From Symbiodinium natans (lineage: Eukaryota; Sar; Dinophyceae; Suessiales; Symbiodiniaceae), in NCBI GenBank assembly GCA_905221605.1, contig CAJNDS010000010.1, positions 124,001 to 188,000 of the forward strand: 64,000 nt of DNA, written 5' to 3'. The translations under genes and the position numbers were made by a program. Below are positions 1 through 9,182 of the stretch, in pieces. The notes beneath the pieces were generated by a model that worked only from the letters and a program-made list of their open reading frames with translations, did not search any database and was not told the origin of the DNA. Every line of letters starts with the position of its first letter. Position 1 is the first letter of the stretch.

Positions 1-600
1 CCCCAAGGCCATTCAACGCACAGGTCGGGGAATCCAAAGGAAAGAAACCAGGTGTTGAACTACATGATGATGCAAAACAAGCTTTTTAAACGCACTTTTC
101 TGCTCATCAAAAGTGTGTTTTGGCCGCTGGCAAGGTCTGTAACCCCTTGAGCGAATGACATGCTTCCATGGCGCAACTTCATCTTTGATGTTTGGGTTCT
201 TCAGTGATTCTGAACCCATGGGTAGACGTAGGGGGCAGACCTTTATTAAGGCTCTACCTTTCAAGGCCAGAAAAGTGTGTTTTGGCTTCTTTTCATGACT
301 CCGGGAGCCCCAAGGCCATTCAACGCAACAGGGTCTGGGGATCGAATCGCTCAACCCCAAAACACAGACCTTTTCATGCCTGAAAAGTGTGTTGGCAAGT
401 CCCAAAGCCAGGCTTGCTTTGGGGGAAGGCTCTTTCTTACTATGTATATATATATATATATATATTGTTTCAATGCTGCATTCGATCGATTGGACCTTGG
501 CTCGACACAGGTTTTGCTTTCTGTGGTGTTTGTAGTCCGCAATCAGGCGAACCATGCTGTAAACCATTCAATCAGCGACAGGTTATTAAGTATATTATGT
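1..600. other. Gene-free flank with short fold-back hairpins
   Basis: I see no convincing gene here; all frames are short and the longest contain the TA microsatellite. The stretch holds several copies of a short hairpin motif in which CACTTTT faces AAAAGTG around a 9-base spacer. The clearest is at 93-115 (7-bp stem); related pieces lie near 262-290 and 368-392. A phrase around 'CCCCAAGGCCATTCAACGCA' at the very start recurs at 309-328, so this flank is itself duplicated. These hairpins resemble the AACTTTT/AAAAGTT family at 2.6-3.6 kb. Confidence 0.5.
445..465. repeat. (TA)n microsatellite
   Basis: About ten uninterrupted TA dinucleotides. It accounts for the Tyr-Ile runs seen in translations of this region, which are not real proteins. 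Confidence 0.9.
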
Positions 601-1142
601 TATGAGTTTCGAGTTCATTAGAGAAATATTCGGAAGGCATCCATGTAGTGGTGGTGGTACCCTCTTGTGCAACTGTTCTGATCATTTGCCGCCCCAGGTG
701 CTTCGTGTGGCCTGGCCTGCCAACGCCGGTCGAGGCATCATCATGGTTGTCTTCTGCAAACTTCACCGGAGTCTGTGTCATTCATGTGCTGTCTTCGATG
801 TGGCTTGCCAGGTTCCGCCAGCTGATGTCTGATCTGCGACTCCGGCCTTATACCAGGCCAGGCACTCAGCTGGGCAGGCTCTTCTCACTCAGTCTCTGTC
901 GGGCTCTGGCCATATGTTTGGGCAGCATGCCAGTGAGTGGCAGCAGCAGCATTTGGCTTGGCAGCATTGGCCTTCGTCAATTGTGTTCGTTTTTTGTTGG
1001 ACTTGGCAATGGCGACTTTCATGGGCTACGTGGCTGTGCCTGAGCGCTTTTGGCGTGGCGGAGCTGGCCATGAGCAGGCCTAGCTTGTTGCTCAGACCTG
1101 TCGCTTGTACATCATCCATCCTGTGCTTCTCCCTCGTCACAG
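601..1142. other. Upstream region of gene A, no gene assigned
   Basis: GC-moderate sequence in which several overlapping frames stay open for 70-130 codons, but none shows a recognisable motif and none dominates. It could contain 5' exons or leader of the gene that follows. A Cys/Leu-rich frame at 648-1043 was considered and not called. No promoter element can be supported from sequence, and dinoflagellate promoters are poorly defined. Confidence 0.3.
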
Positions 1143-1290
1143 GTGTGGATGAACATCCCCACCTATGGCTCCATCGAGGATGCGGTCTTGGGAACACTGC
1201 GCGGCACGGCCAAAGCGTGCCGGACTCAGACTTACAAGCTGTGCATTGTTGCCGATTGTCCATTTGCTCTGGATGATACTTCACAAGGCT
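1143..1290 (+). CDS. Possible upstream exon of gene A
   Basis: The frame starting at the ATG in 'GTGTGGATGAACATC' reads MNIPTYGSIEDAVLGTLRG and continues to about 1285 as a plausible soluble peptide. It is preceded by 'CTCGTCACAG', which resembles a splice acceptor. After about 1285 the protein-like reading continues in another frame (SLSDPGNICVDSLDKTKK). Either there is a small frame change or intron at the TTGTCCTTGTCC duplication near 1294-1305, or the two pieces are unrelated. No domain is recognised. The call rests on composition and context only. Confidence 0.3.
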
Positions 1291-1294
1291 GCAG

Positions 1295-2453
1295 TTGTCC
1301 TTGTCCGACCCGGGGAACATCTGCGTGGACTCACTGGACAAGACGAAGAAGGGGAAGACCAGGAGGACCGCTCGAGGCCGATGTCAGCTTTTCGCAATTA
1401 TGAATTTAATCATGTCTTCCCACCAGTGGGCAGGCCAGCGCAAGCCCAACTTGCCGCACGAGCTCCTGGAACCGGACTGGCGTGTACTCAAGCTCACGGT
1501 CACCGACTCCAGTCTGCTTCTTCGTGCTCTGGCCCGCGGAGAAGTCGAGGCCAAGGGCGAGACTTTCGTGATGAAATCGTTCTCGCCTCTGGCCCCAGTG
1601 TTCTTTCAGCCAGTTGTGAAGCCGACGGAGGTGGGCTTCGCGCAGACGACTGTCACAGGCCACATCTGCAGAGTCACCGCGAACTTGGGGTCTCCTGTGA
1701 AGATGCAGGGCATGGACCAGGACGTGGGCGGCGTCGTGACCTTCTTCGCCCCCGTGAATGACGATGTCCGTAATCTCTTCATGGACAAGGATGCGCCGCT
1801 GCATACATCCTTGACCCCTCCATGCCACCAACAATTTCGGAGCCTCGTTGTCGGGAACTTGGAGGCCCAGGGCTATGAGGTACCGGTGTCGCAGGCCAAC
1901 TTAGTGGACTATATCCTGTTCATGGAGGACAAGGACGCAGCCTCGATCATAGGACGGACAATGGGCATGAGCTGGACACTTGCAGTGTCTGTACCGTTGG
2001 TGGCTATGAAGACCACGGACGGCAACATGTGCCATGTGCCTCATGCTGGCTGCTTTCAGAAACTGTGGCTGATGCAGGGCAAGTTTGCGGAGAGCCTCTG
2101 CCTTGAGAAGAAGGTGAAGGTTTCCTTGTACAAGACAACTCTGGACTTCGACATGCAGGATGGCGAGATGGACCTGGCCCAGCTGCGAGAGTCGAAACTC
2201 CGTGCTCGCCAGCAGGACCGTGTGCGGAGGCAGGGGTAATTCTCGGGTGTTGTTGAGGAGTTAAGGACCTTACTACCTTTCACTCTCATTGTCATTGTCA
2301 TTTCTTACATTCTTCCCCAGGCTGGATGCGAAGATCGTGGCTATGCAGGAAGAGGTCCAGCGCTTGAAGAAGAGGAAGGCCCTTTATTCAGATCGTGCCA
2401 GCGCAACATCCGACGAGGATGAAGAGGACAATGACTCAGCATCCATGACGTAA
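1295..2453 (+). CDS. Gene A: two-exon protein of unknown function with C-terminal coiled coil and acidic tail
   Basis: Exon 1 is open from 1295 (no ATG there; first in-frame ATG at 1400) to 2235, about 310 codons. It encodes a soluble protein with no domain I recognise; landmarks are KSFSPLAPVFF, GMDQDVGGVVTFFAPVND and LYKTTLDFDMQDGEMDLAQL. The frame would stop at 2237-2239, but that TAA lies just inside an 85-bp GT-AG intron (2236-2320) ending in TTCTTCCCCAG. Splicing keeps the frame and adds 44 codons: a Lys/Arg/Glu heptad-like helix (EEVQRLKKRK) and an acidic Asp/Glu tail, stopping at 2451-2453. It is the first of four + strand genes next to a transposase, so it may be an accessory transposon gene. 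The true start is uncertain because upstream exons are possible. That it is coding is fairly sure; its function is unknown. Confidence 0.6.
2236..2320 (+). other. GT-AG intron in gene A
   Basis: The donor is GG|GTAATT and the acceptor TTCTTCCCCAG|GC, with a pyrimidine-rich stretch before the AG. Removing 85 bases joins codon GG+G and keeps the frame open for 43 more codons to TAA at 2451. The exon after the acceptor begins with G, a preference known for dinoflagellate introns. This is the best-supported splice in the window. Confidence 0.7.
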
Positions 2454-3074
2454 GGGAATGTAAGGGGTCTGAGGCCATTTTGTGCATGCTTGCTACTTAA
2501 TTGGACTAGGACTGAGAGTCTATGTGTTAGAAGTTAAGTCAGCAGCTAGCAGCCGGCCTCGGGCCCCAGCCTCGGCACTGATCAGGTAGCATCTCTCGCT
2601 TGAGCAGGATGAAGGACGATGACGAAAAAAAGACGTCCGTGTGGGGAAGCAGATACAAGACATGGCAAAACATGCTTTAAGTTCATTTTGGCTTCTTCCA
2701 GGGGGATTTTTTTTCTTCCAGGCACGGAGGCCTCAGGTCTGTGGGGGGACCTGCAAGGCAGGAGGACATCACAAGGACTTAAATTAAGTGACAGTTGGGC
2801 CTGGAAAAGTTCATTTTGATGGAGCAAGGACTCAAAACATCAGTGTCCTGTGGCAGGAGGACTCAAAATGAACTTTTGGGGCCTGGAAAAGTTCATTTTG
2901 ATGGGTTTTTGATGGTTCAGGTGACAAAACCAACCATCCTTTGGTAGGAGGACATCACAAGGACTCCAAATGGCAGTGTCCTGTCACACAAGGACTCAAA
3001 ATGAACTTTTGGGGCCTGGAAAAGCTCATTTTGATGGTTCAGGCAACAAAACCAACCTCAAAATCGGAACCGGG

Positions 3075-3112
3075 AATTACCTCGGAGTCACGGCCGTGAC
3101 TCCGAGGTAATT
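3075..3112. repeat. Perfect 38-bp palindrome
   Basis: A perfect inverted repeat without spacer, centred on CACGGCCGTG, with outer ends AATTACC/GGTAATT. A related copy lies 132 bp downstream (3207-3238). It could extrude as a cruciform, bind a dimeric protein, or be a very short palindromic element. Read directly from the sequence. Confidence 0.9.
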
Positions 3113-3132
3113 TCTCGCGAGTTTTGGGGTTG

Positions 3133-3184
3133 AATTACCTTGCCACCTCTTGCCCTTAATTGGCCTCCAGCAGGAAAGGTAATT
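3133..3184. repeat. Hairpin with AATTACC/GGTAATT ends
   Basis: Arms AATTACCT (3133-3140) and AGGTAATT (3177-3184) enclose a 36-bp unrelated interior. The ends match those of the perfect palindromes on either side, so the three may share one terminal sequence with different interiors. Confidence 0.6.
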
Positions 3185-3206
3185 TAGGAGAAACAGTCGG
3201 AGAAAT

Positions 3207-3238
3207 TACCTCGGAGTCACGGCCGTGACTCCGAGGTA
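3207..3238. repeat. Second copy of the palindrome (32 bp perfect)
   Basis: The same core as at 3075-3112 (TACCTCGGAGTCACGG and its reverse complement). The outermost bases on the right are changed (TATTT instead of TAATT), which shortens the perfect arm. The same AAATTACC start is used. Confidence 0.9.
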
Positions 3239-3779
3239 TTTTTTCTTGGGTTTTTGGGCGAAATTACCTTTTGAAACGTTGTGTGCAGATCAAGTCAAAA
3301 TCAACTTTTGCAGGCCCGAAAAGTTCATTTTGACTCGCGCCGGCAGTCCAGGGCATACTTCGACGACACACGTTTCAAACTTTGTGTGCAGATCGAGTCA
3401 AAATCAACTTTTGCAGGCCCGAAAAGTTCATTTTGACTCGATCTGACAGTCCAGGGCTTACTTCGACGACACACGTTTGAAACTTTAAAGATCGAAATCA
3501 ACTTTTGCAGGCCCGAAAAGTTAGACGACGCACATAGAATGCAGGCAAACATTGCCAAACGAACTTTTCCAGGCAAGAAAAGTTGTTTTTCATGCATTGC
3601 AAGCAGTGTAGCTTTGCACAGCCTCCTGAGTCGAGTGTGCATGTGCATTCCGATGTCCATGTCCAGCTGAGCATGCCTTGGGTGCCTTTGCTGCATGTTT
3701 CTGCATGGAACGACGCTTTTTCCCTATCTCAGGTCTTGGCCTTAGGACTTCTGACGGGTAGTTAGTTCTCTTGGGCCAC

Positions 3780-6399
3780 ATGACAGCCGCTGCGAAAGCC
3801 CGGGCAAAGGAGAAAGAGCAGGAGGCGGCCGCGAATCTTCTGAAGGCAGCGGCGCATCCGGCCACGCGCAAGCCGGAGCAGGAGCAAATCCCGACAGCTC
3901 AAGAGCCACCTGCAAAGCGGCAGAAAGGTACGGCACCGGCACTGCCAGTCCTGCCGGACAATGGACATGTCTCCTCGGCCTTTGACGTGGTGGCCGACTT
4001 GCAGCCTTGGGTGGCCTACAGCTTGAAACATTACTTGTCCAACCAGAAGTTGATTCAAGCGGACCTGGACCTGCCCGAGATTCCGCCCTTGGTCATTGCC
4101 TCTGGCACTGCTGACAAAGAGGCCCTTCGCAACTACAAGGAGGAGTGGCGGCCTGCCAATTGCAAAGAGTCCCTGCAAAACAGCAAGGCCTACGAGGCCG
4201 GTGGCTCACTCTTTTGGGTCAGCCCCACAGCGGTCTCGGCCAAAATGCCTGTGCAGACCCTGTCGCTTGCTCAGCTTCAGGAATTGAGCGACCTGTTCTA
4301 TGTGGAGGAGGCCACGGACATGGTCTTTTTTCCGGAGGTCTTGGAGGTCTCGGTGACAAGGCCGCAGGACATCCCGCCCAACACCTACCCCACTGCATTG
4401 CACCTCGTGGCTGGGCACGGCTTGGTCTGCGCCTGGTACCTCCGGATGTTTAAGGCCTTACGGGACGAGGACTGGGACTACGTCAGGAAACTCTACCAGG
4501 CGGCTTTGACGACGACCGTTCGGGTCATGGTGCTGCCAACTGCAGCTGAGTGCGCCCGCCGGTCTTTGCAGATGGCTGCCTCGCTGCAGAAGAGGGGCGA
4601 TGCTCTGTGTGATGGCTTCCCATCTTTCAGCTTGAAGCTTGCGATCGTGGCCGAGGGCATCAAGGGCAAGGTCGCCGACGTTGTTCAGGCCTTGCAGGGC
4701 ATGCAGCTGGACTTCAAGGGGATGTTCTATGCGGCCAAGGACGCGGCCGCTTTCCTGAGCCCGGTGGCCTTGAAGATCCTCGGCCAGTTGGACAGCCAGT
4801 TCGGCAAGGATGTGCTGAGCTACCACTACCCGAAGCTGAACTACATCATTGCCACGTGCAAGAAACATCCTGACCCGAAGGATCTCATCGACTTCGTCTT
4901 GTCGCAGCTTCTTTTGGGCCTCCAGACAGGGTCCATCGAGGACCCGGCCCATGTCAAGTTGGAGATGCTGAAGGGCAAGGAGGAAGAGGAGTCCGGCTTC
5001 GTGGCAATTGCGATGACCAAGTTCAAGGTCTTGCAACATGCGGTCCAGATGGCTGTTTGCATGAAGGAGCAGGGGTGTTGGGTGAAAAAGATGACCCGAC
5101 TGTGTCAAGGTGATGCCTTTCGGTCAGGCCTGGCCATAAAAGCCGCTGAGGCCGAGCTTCCGCTTTCGGACGAGAGTCTCCTTCCGGGCCTACTCTCAGA
5201 AACAGAACAGGACTCCGTGGGCAAGGCCGAAGCCTTCGTGACCTTGATTCTGGCTTGCCTGCACGGCGACCATGACGAGTCGCTGCAGAGTCTGATCCAG
5301 GAAGAGAATCCGGCGCAGGCTGCCATGGACGCTAACGACAATGTCTTCGGCGAAGCCTACACCCTGGCCCTGAAGGACATCGATGACGCGGCCAACGAAA
5401 AGGACCAGGCTGCCCTGCCTTTGCGTGTGCTGGCCCGTATGTCCTCCGATCCCTCCAGACAAAAGGACGACATGGAGACACTCAGGTCCATGGCCGAGCA
5501 GGAGCGGCAAGCGGTCTTCCAAAAGGCCAAAGAGGCCAAGAAGAAGCTCTGCTCCTTGACCGTCTGCCCAAAGAGCATTAGTGCGGCCTCCCTGCGAACG
5601 GTCTTCGAGAAAACCGCTGCGTTCTGTTTCCAGGGCACACTGAACGACAGTCACCGGGCTTTCGTGCTCTGCGCAGACCAAGAGGCCGAGCCTGCAGGCG
5701 CATGGGCTGCCCCGGTCGCGCTGGCCGGGCTTGCCTTGAAAAACTTTCAGGCCAAGGTGGACTTTGTCAAGGCCGTGAATTGGGCTGCGGACTTTTGGCT
5801 GCTCTTCGACGGCCGGCACAAAGAGAACCGCAGTGTCATTGAAGGTGCCGCAGGGCCTGGGACAGAGACCGCGGAGATGGGACATGGCCTACGTCAACAT
5901 CCCGCCGGTCCCTCTGGACAAGCTCCCTGTGATGACCTGGGAGGAGAAGAAGGCCATGACCGGACTCGAGGAGCGGTCAGGTCCGAAAAACTGGACAAAG
6001 GCCTCGTTCCCCTTCGCTTGGCAGCAGGTGAAACCTGTGGCTTTTTGGAAGGCCCTCATCGCCAACTACAACATCAAGCAGGTCGTGGACCTGACTCCGG
6101 CCGGCGGTTTCTTGGGCATGGCCTGTCTCGAAGCAGACATCAAGTACCTCGCCTTCTGTGGCACCGATGGACATCGCAACTTTTTGGACAATTTGTTCAC
6201 AAAGCACTCGATGAGCCTGATCACACAGGAGGGCCACTCGCTGTTCCAGCAATCGCTGGCCCAGCTGATCCAGCAGCACTTCCAGGAAGTCGTGGCCGAG
6301 GACAAGAACGCAGACGATGAAGCTGAAGATGGCGAGGAGAACAAGGGCATGGACAAGGGCGAGGACGAGCATGGCGAAGGGGAAGAAGGAGATGCGTGA
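3780..6399 (+). CDS. Gene B: large unknown protein with methyltransferase-like C-terminal segment, frame-shifted
   Basis: The ATG at 3780 opens an Ala/Lys/Glu-rich start (MTAAAKARAKEKEQEAA, basic run PAKRQKG), then about 680 codons of coherent, mostly helical soluble protein (e.g. TALHLVAGHGLVCAWYLRMF, ATCKKHPDPKDLIDFVLSQL). Near 5830-5850 the sensible reading moves one base to the right; the original frame turns into Gly/Arg-rich nonsense that ends at 6320. The new frame reads to a TGA at 6397-6399 and includes VVDLTPAGGFLGMAC (from about 6082), which resembles the SAM-binding motif I loop of methyltransferases, then GTDGHRNFLDNLFTKHS and a strongly acidic Glu/Asp/Gly tail. I recall similar proteins recurring in dinoflagellates but cannot name a family. 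The shift could be a disabling mutation, an assembly error, a tiny intron or recoding. It lies between gene A and a DNA methyltransferase on the same strand. Coding is well supported; methyltransferase function is inference. Confidence 0.65.
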
Positions 6400-6462
6400 A
6401 AGCTATGCAGGCTGCTGCTTGAAGCAGCATGCCCAGACGGCGCTGCACAAACTGGCTGACGG
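6397..6462 (+). pseudogene. Truncated duplicate of the transposase zinc-finger exon
   Basis: The bases overlapping and following the stop of gene B match, with few differences, the zinc-finger end of the transposase at about 9713-9776: CTATGCAGG, CTGCTTGAAGCAGCATG and CACAAACTGGC occur in the same order and spacing. Translation would give the CLKQH...LHKLA part of the finger. Similarity stops at GGTAGG, where an intron-like donor or a break occurs. This is a remnant of a second transposase copy or an exon captured next to gene B. Confidence 0.7.
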
Positions 6463-7191
6463 TAGGTTTTGATTTCATGTTCTGTCAGGCCATGGCCTGC
6501 ACAGGGCAGTAGGACACCGAGTGTTGCATCAGAGCCCATTGTATTTAATATGTTTATGGTTTATATATATAGATATAACATTTACATTATAAGATAATAT
6601 AATAATATAAGAATACAATAGAATATAATATAATATAATATTGTATTATTATTATTATTATTATTTTTATTATATTGTATTGTATTATATCTTTTATCGC
6701 ATTAATATTATATTCTATTCTATTATATTATTATATTATATTATGTTATATTTTGTTATATTATCTTACAAAATTGTATTTTATTATATTGTATATACAC
6801 ACATATCTATATGTATATATATATACATACATACATATAATAATAATATATACTTTTAGGACTTGATATTATCACGGTAACTCAGATGCATTCACTGTTG
6901 GACTCGGCCTGGGGCTTGGGCAATCAGTGACACTCGACTCAGCACATAGGGGTTGGCCCGGGCCTGGGCCCCTACATGAAGCAAGGACTTCCGATTCCAG
7001 AACGAAGAAAAGTGCAGTGAGCGCTTGCCACATTCAAGTCATGTTCCTTTGGAGTCACATGTGCAGGTCTGTGTCGTCGTAACACGCATGCACTTATGCA
7101 CATGCACATGTGCAGACGGAAGTGCGCATGACGCAGGACTTGGGCTTAATGACAGTAGCCGGCCTCTGTCTTTGCTGTAGCAACAAAGGCC
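6463..7191. other. AT-rich tract and gene-free spacer
   Basis: From about 6545 to 6860 the sequence is almost pure A/T in TATTA/TTATA patterns, ending in a TA/CATA microsatellite; it stands out sharply from the GC-rich genes around it. It gives Tyr/Ile-rich translations that are artefacts. From 6861 to 7191 the composition returns to normal with no gene seen. A short stretch of alternating CATGCACATG near 7085-7115 is low-complexity. The region probably belongs to the 5' side of the methyltransferase gene. Confidence 0.6.
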
Positions 7192-8629
7192 ATGGCCCTT
7201 CCGCTGTCACCATGGGCCCTGGCTTTGAAGGCCCATGTGGTTCGCGCCCGGAACCAGGCGCTTCCTGGCATTCCATCGCTGCAGATGACCAGTGGTCCAC
7301 AAGTCGTTGCCTCGGACTGCTCAGGCCTGGGCACGGAAGCTTTCGTGCTGAGGGCCTTGGGAATTGCTGCTCGACATGCCTGGGTCTCTGACATATGTCC
7401 GGTCAGTCGGACATGGCTGAAGAGGCATGTGCCGGACGCGAAGGTTTACATGGACATGCTGAAGCGCAAGAGGGGCGACTTGCCCCTAGGACCAGGGCAA
7501 GGATGGCCAGGACTTTCGGGCTATTTTTGCGGGTTCTCCTGCAAGCCGTGGTCCTGGCTCCACCATGGGTCGAGGCAGTGGAAGGAGCCCGACGCACGTC
7601 TTTTCGCAAAGACTCTGGCCACGATCGATGAGTCTCGGCCACTCTACGCTGTGCTGGAAAACGTCAGTGGCTTCCTCAGGCAGTGGCCGAAGGCCAGCAA
7701 GGCCTTTGTTCGGGACCTGAAGGACTACCGGGTCGTGGGCGTCGAGTTCTGCAGCAGCCAGCTGGGCTGCCCGGCCAGGCGGCCTAGAGTCTGGATGCTG
7801 TGCATCCGGCAGGACGTGGCCGCGGCCGCTTCCCCCAAGGACATGGCCTCTGCTGTCAAGGCCATGCTGAAGGCCGCTTTCGCCCAGCAGGACCAGCCGT
7901 CACTGCGCAAACACCTCAGGCCTTCCTGGCGGACTGCAAAGACCAGAAAGCACATCGTGAAGCAAAAGCCACGGACCACACCGAAATGGTTGCTGAAGCA
8001 CAGGGAGGTGCGGGCAGGACTGGGATGTCGACTTCGGCCACTACAAAAAGGCCTTCCGTTGAGCACACGGGAGGCTGAGGTCTTGCAGATTCGGCAGTCG
8101 CAGTGCCCAAACATGAATCCTCTGGCCGTGGACGTGTCCCAAAGTTGTGATCGAAGTCCTGTGGGTCACAACATCTGCCAGGGACTGAGTTTCCGCTCAT
8201 GGCCGTGAAACGTTGAAGTCCAGATCCACCATGTAGTAGAGAGTCTCAGTGCTGAACATGTCGTGACTGACGCAAGGTCCAACCCTGTCCACGAGCAGTC
8301 GCATCGTGGTGGTCTGTGATGGGAAGGCTGGCCTGTTGAGTGAGAAGGAAAAGTTTGCGATCCATGGCTTTCCACCTCCGACGAACATCAAGGACAAGGA
8401 TGCCAGAAGATTGATTGGCAACAGTCAAGAGGTGCGTGCGGCAGCGCTCGCTACCATGATGGCAATAGGCCTCGTGGACTGGAGTCGGGTGAGGAAGCCA
8501 GGACTAAGACCTCGACCAGGAAAAGCCTGGACTCCGGTAGGATCTGGACCAGGAAAAGCCTGGACACCGCAGCTAGTCCGAAAGCGGACCTCATCATCAA
8601 TGTTCAAGACAAAGAGGACAAAGGTCTGA
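7192..8629 (+). pseudogene. Gene C: C5-cytosine DNA methyltransferase, split or decayed
   Basis: The first part (7192-8208, 338 codons) carries C5-methyltransferase motifs in order: motif I DCSGLGTEAF (residues 42-51), motif IV GFSCKPWSW (114-122) with candidate catalytic Cys117, motif VI LENV (155-158) and motif VIII CPARRPRVW (193-201). The usual Pro before the catalytic Cys is Ser here. The enzyme family transfers a methyl group from S-adenosylmethionine to DNA cytosine. Motifs IX-X are also present, but in another frame at 8306-8629: LSEKEKFAIHGFP and RRLIGNSQEVRAAAL. Between them lie about 100 bases with in-frame stops (for example TGA at 8264), so either an intron or decay separates the halves. 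No targeting domain (BAH, PWWP, PHD) is visible; the whole is about 450 residues. Retrotransposon-borne cytosine methyltransferases are known in dinoflagellates; this one sits beside a hAT-like transposase. Family call firm, activity doubtful. Confidence 0.85.
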
Positions 8630-9182
8630 AGGACCTTGCTCCGAAATGTTTAGGTCTGCGTTCCTGAAATGAGTCATCCAAATTAATTAGGTTGCTGTGG
8701 ACTCCATGGGCATGTCTTGCAGGGAAAAGTGTGCAGAGTCAGATGGTGTTTCCATCGGTCGCTGTCAGCAACACTTTTAGAGCGACTGACTGAAAGCTTG
8801 TGCCCAGGTCCTGGGCCCCGGGCGGTGTTCGCCCAGTCTGCGTGGTAGGCCAGCCTGTTGGTTGTGAGAGCGGCGAAGTCTACACATTCTTGACAGAACC
8901 ACACCCTGTGCCAGGCAGACTGCAGTGGCAACGTCGGCAACATGCTGCAAGTGGCGCAGGCCACCGACCTGCCTGCCAATTGTTGGGTGGAAGTCAACTA
9001 GTAGGATCCAGGCCGGTTTTTGTCAGTGAGGCAACCAAGTTGGTCAGGAAAGTTAGCCATAATAAGTCGACCACTGCCGCAGACCTTGGCTGGCAGCATG
9101 GGCTGGACCGGTCTTAAATGTTTCCCTAATTTGTCATTTCGGACAGCTGTGCCTGCTCGCAGTAAGTACCCTAAATCGTCTT
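8630..9182. other. Spacer between methyltransferase and transposase genes
   Basis: Apart from the doubtful minus-strand frame, I see no gene. No inverted repeat that could mark a transposon end was found by eye. A short direct repeat of the phrase GGACCAGGAAAAGCCTGGAC occurs just upstream, in the end of gene C (8514-8565), so the C-terminus of that gene is itself locally duplicated. Confidence 0.4.
8683..8997 (-). CDS. Small minus-strand frame with paired CxxC motifs, doubtful
   Basis: A 104-codon frame opposite to its neighbours contains CATC and, 19 residues later, CQEC, followed by HADW and, near the end, HHLTLHTFPCKTC. Paired CxxC and CxxC/H motifs are typical of zinc-binding folds, and the frame lies in a 550-base gap between the methyltransferase and the transposase. 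It has no homologue I recognise and runs against the local + strand gene order. It may be a chance frame or a remnant. Low confidence. Confidence 0.25.
   Translation of the reverse strand: MTSTQQLAGRSVACATCSMLPTLPLQSAWHRVWFCQECVDFAALTTNRLAYHADWANTARGPGPGHKLSVSRSKSVADSDRWKHHLTLHTFPCKTCPWSPQQPN

Larger units (their letters stand above)
2454..3779. repeat. Fold-back repeat cluster (AACTTTT...AAAAGTT family)
   Basis: This gene-free stretch carries about eight diverged copies of a short hairpin whose arms read CAAAATGAACTTTT and AAAAGTTCATTTTG around a GC-rich spacer such as GGGGCCTGG or GCAGGCCCG. Copies lie near 2800-2822, 2866-2903, 2996-3036, 3295-3336, 3395-3440, 3486-3522 and 3555-3592; some are full hairpins and some half. 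In the copies at about 3.3 and 3.4 kb the arms extend to GAGTCAAAATCAACTTTT. Longer direct repeats (GTGTGCAGATCGAGTC, TTCGACGACACACGTTT) carry them, so the unit was also duplicated in tandem. The pattern resembles small non-autonomous fold-back elements. Confidence 0.7.

Noticed and set aside
648-1043. 131-codon frame upstream of gene A
   Set aside because: Overlapping frames are equally open, composition is unusual (Cys/Leu-rich) and no motif was found.
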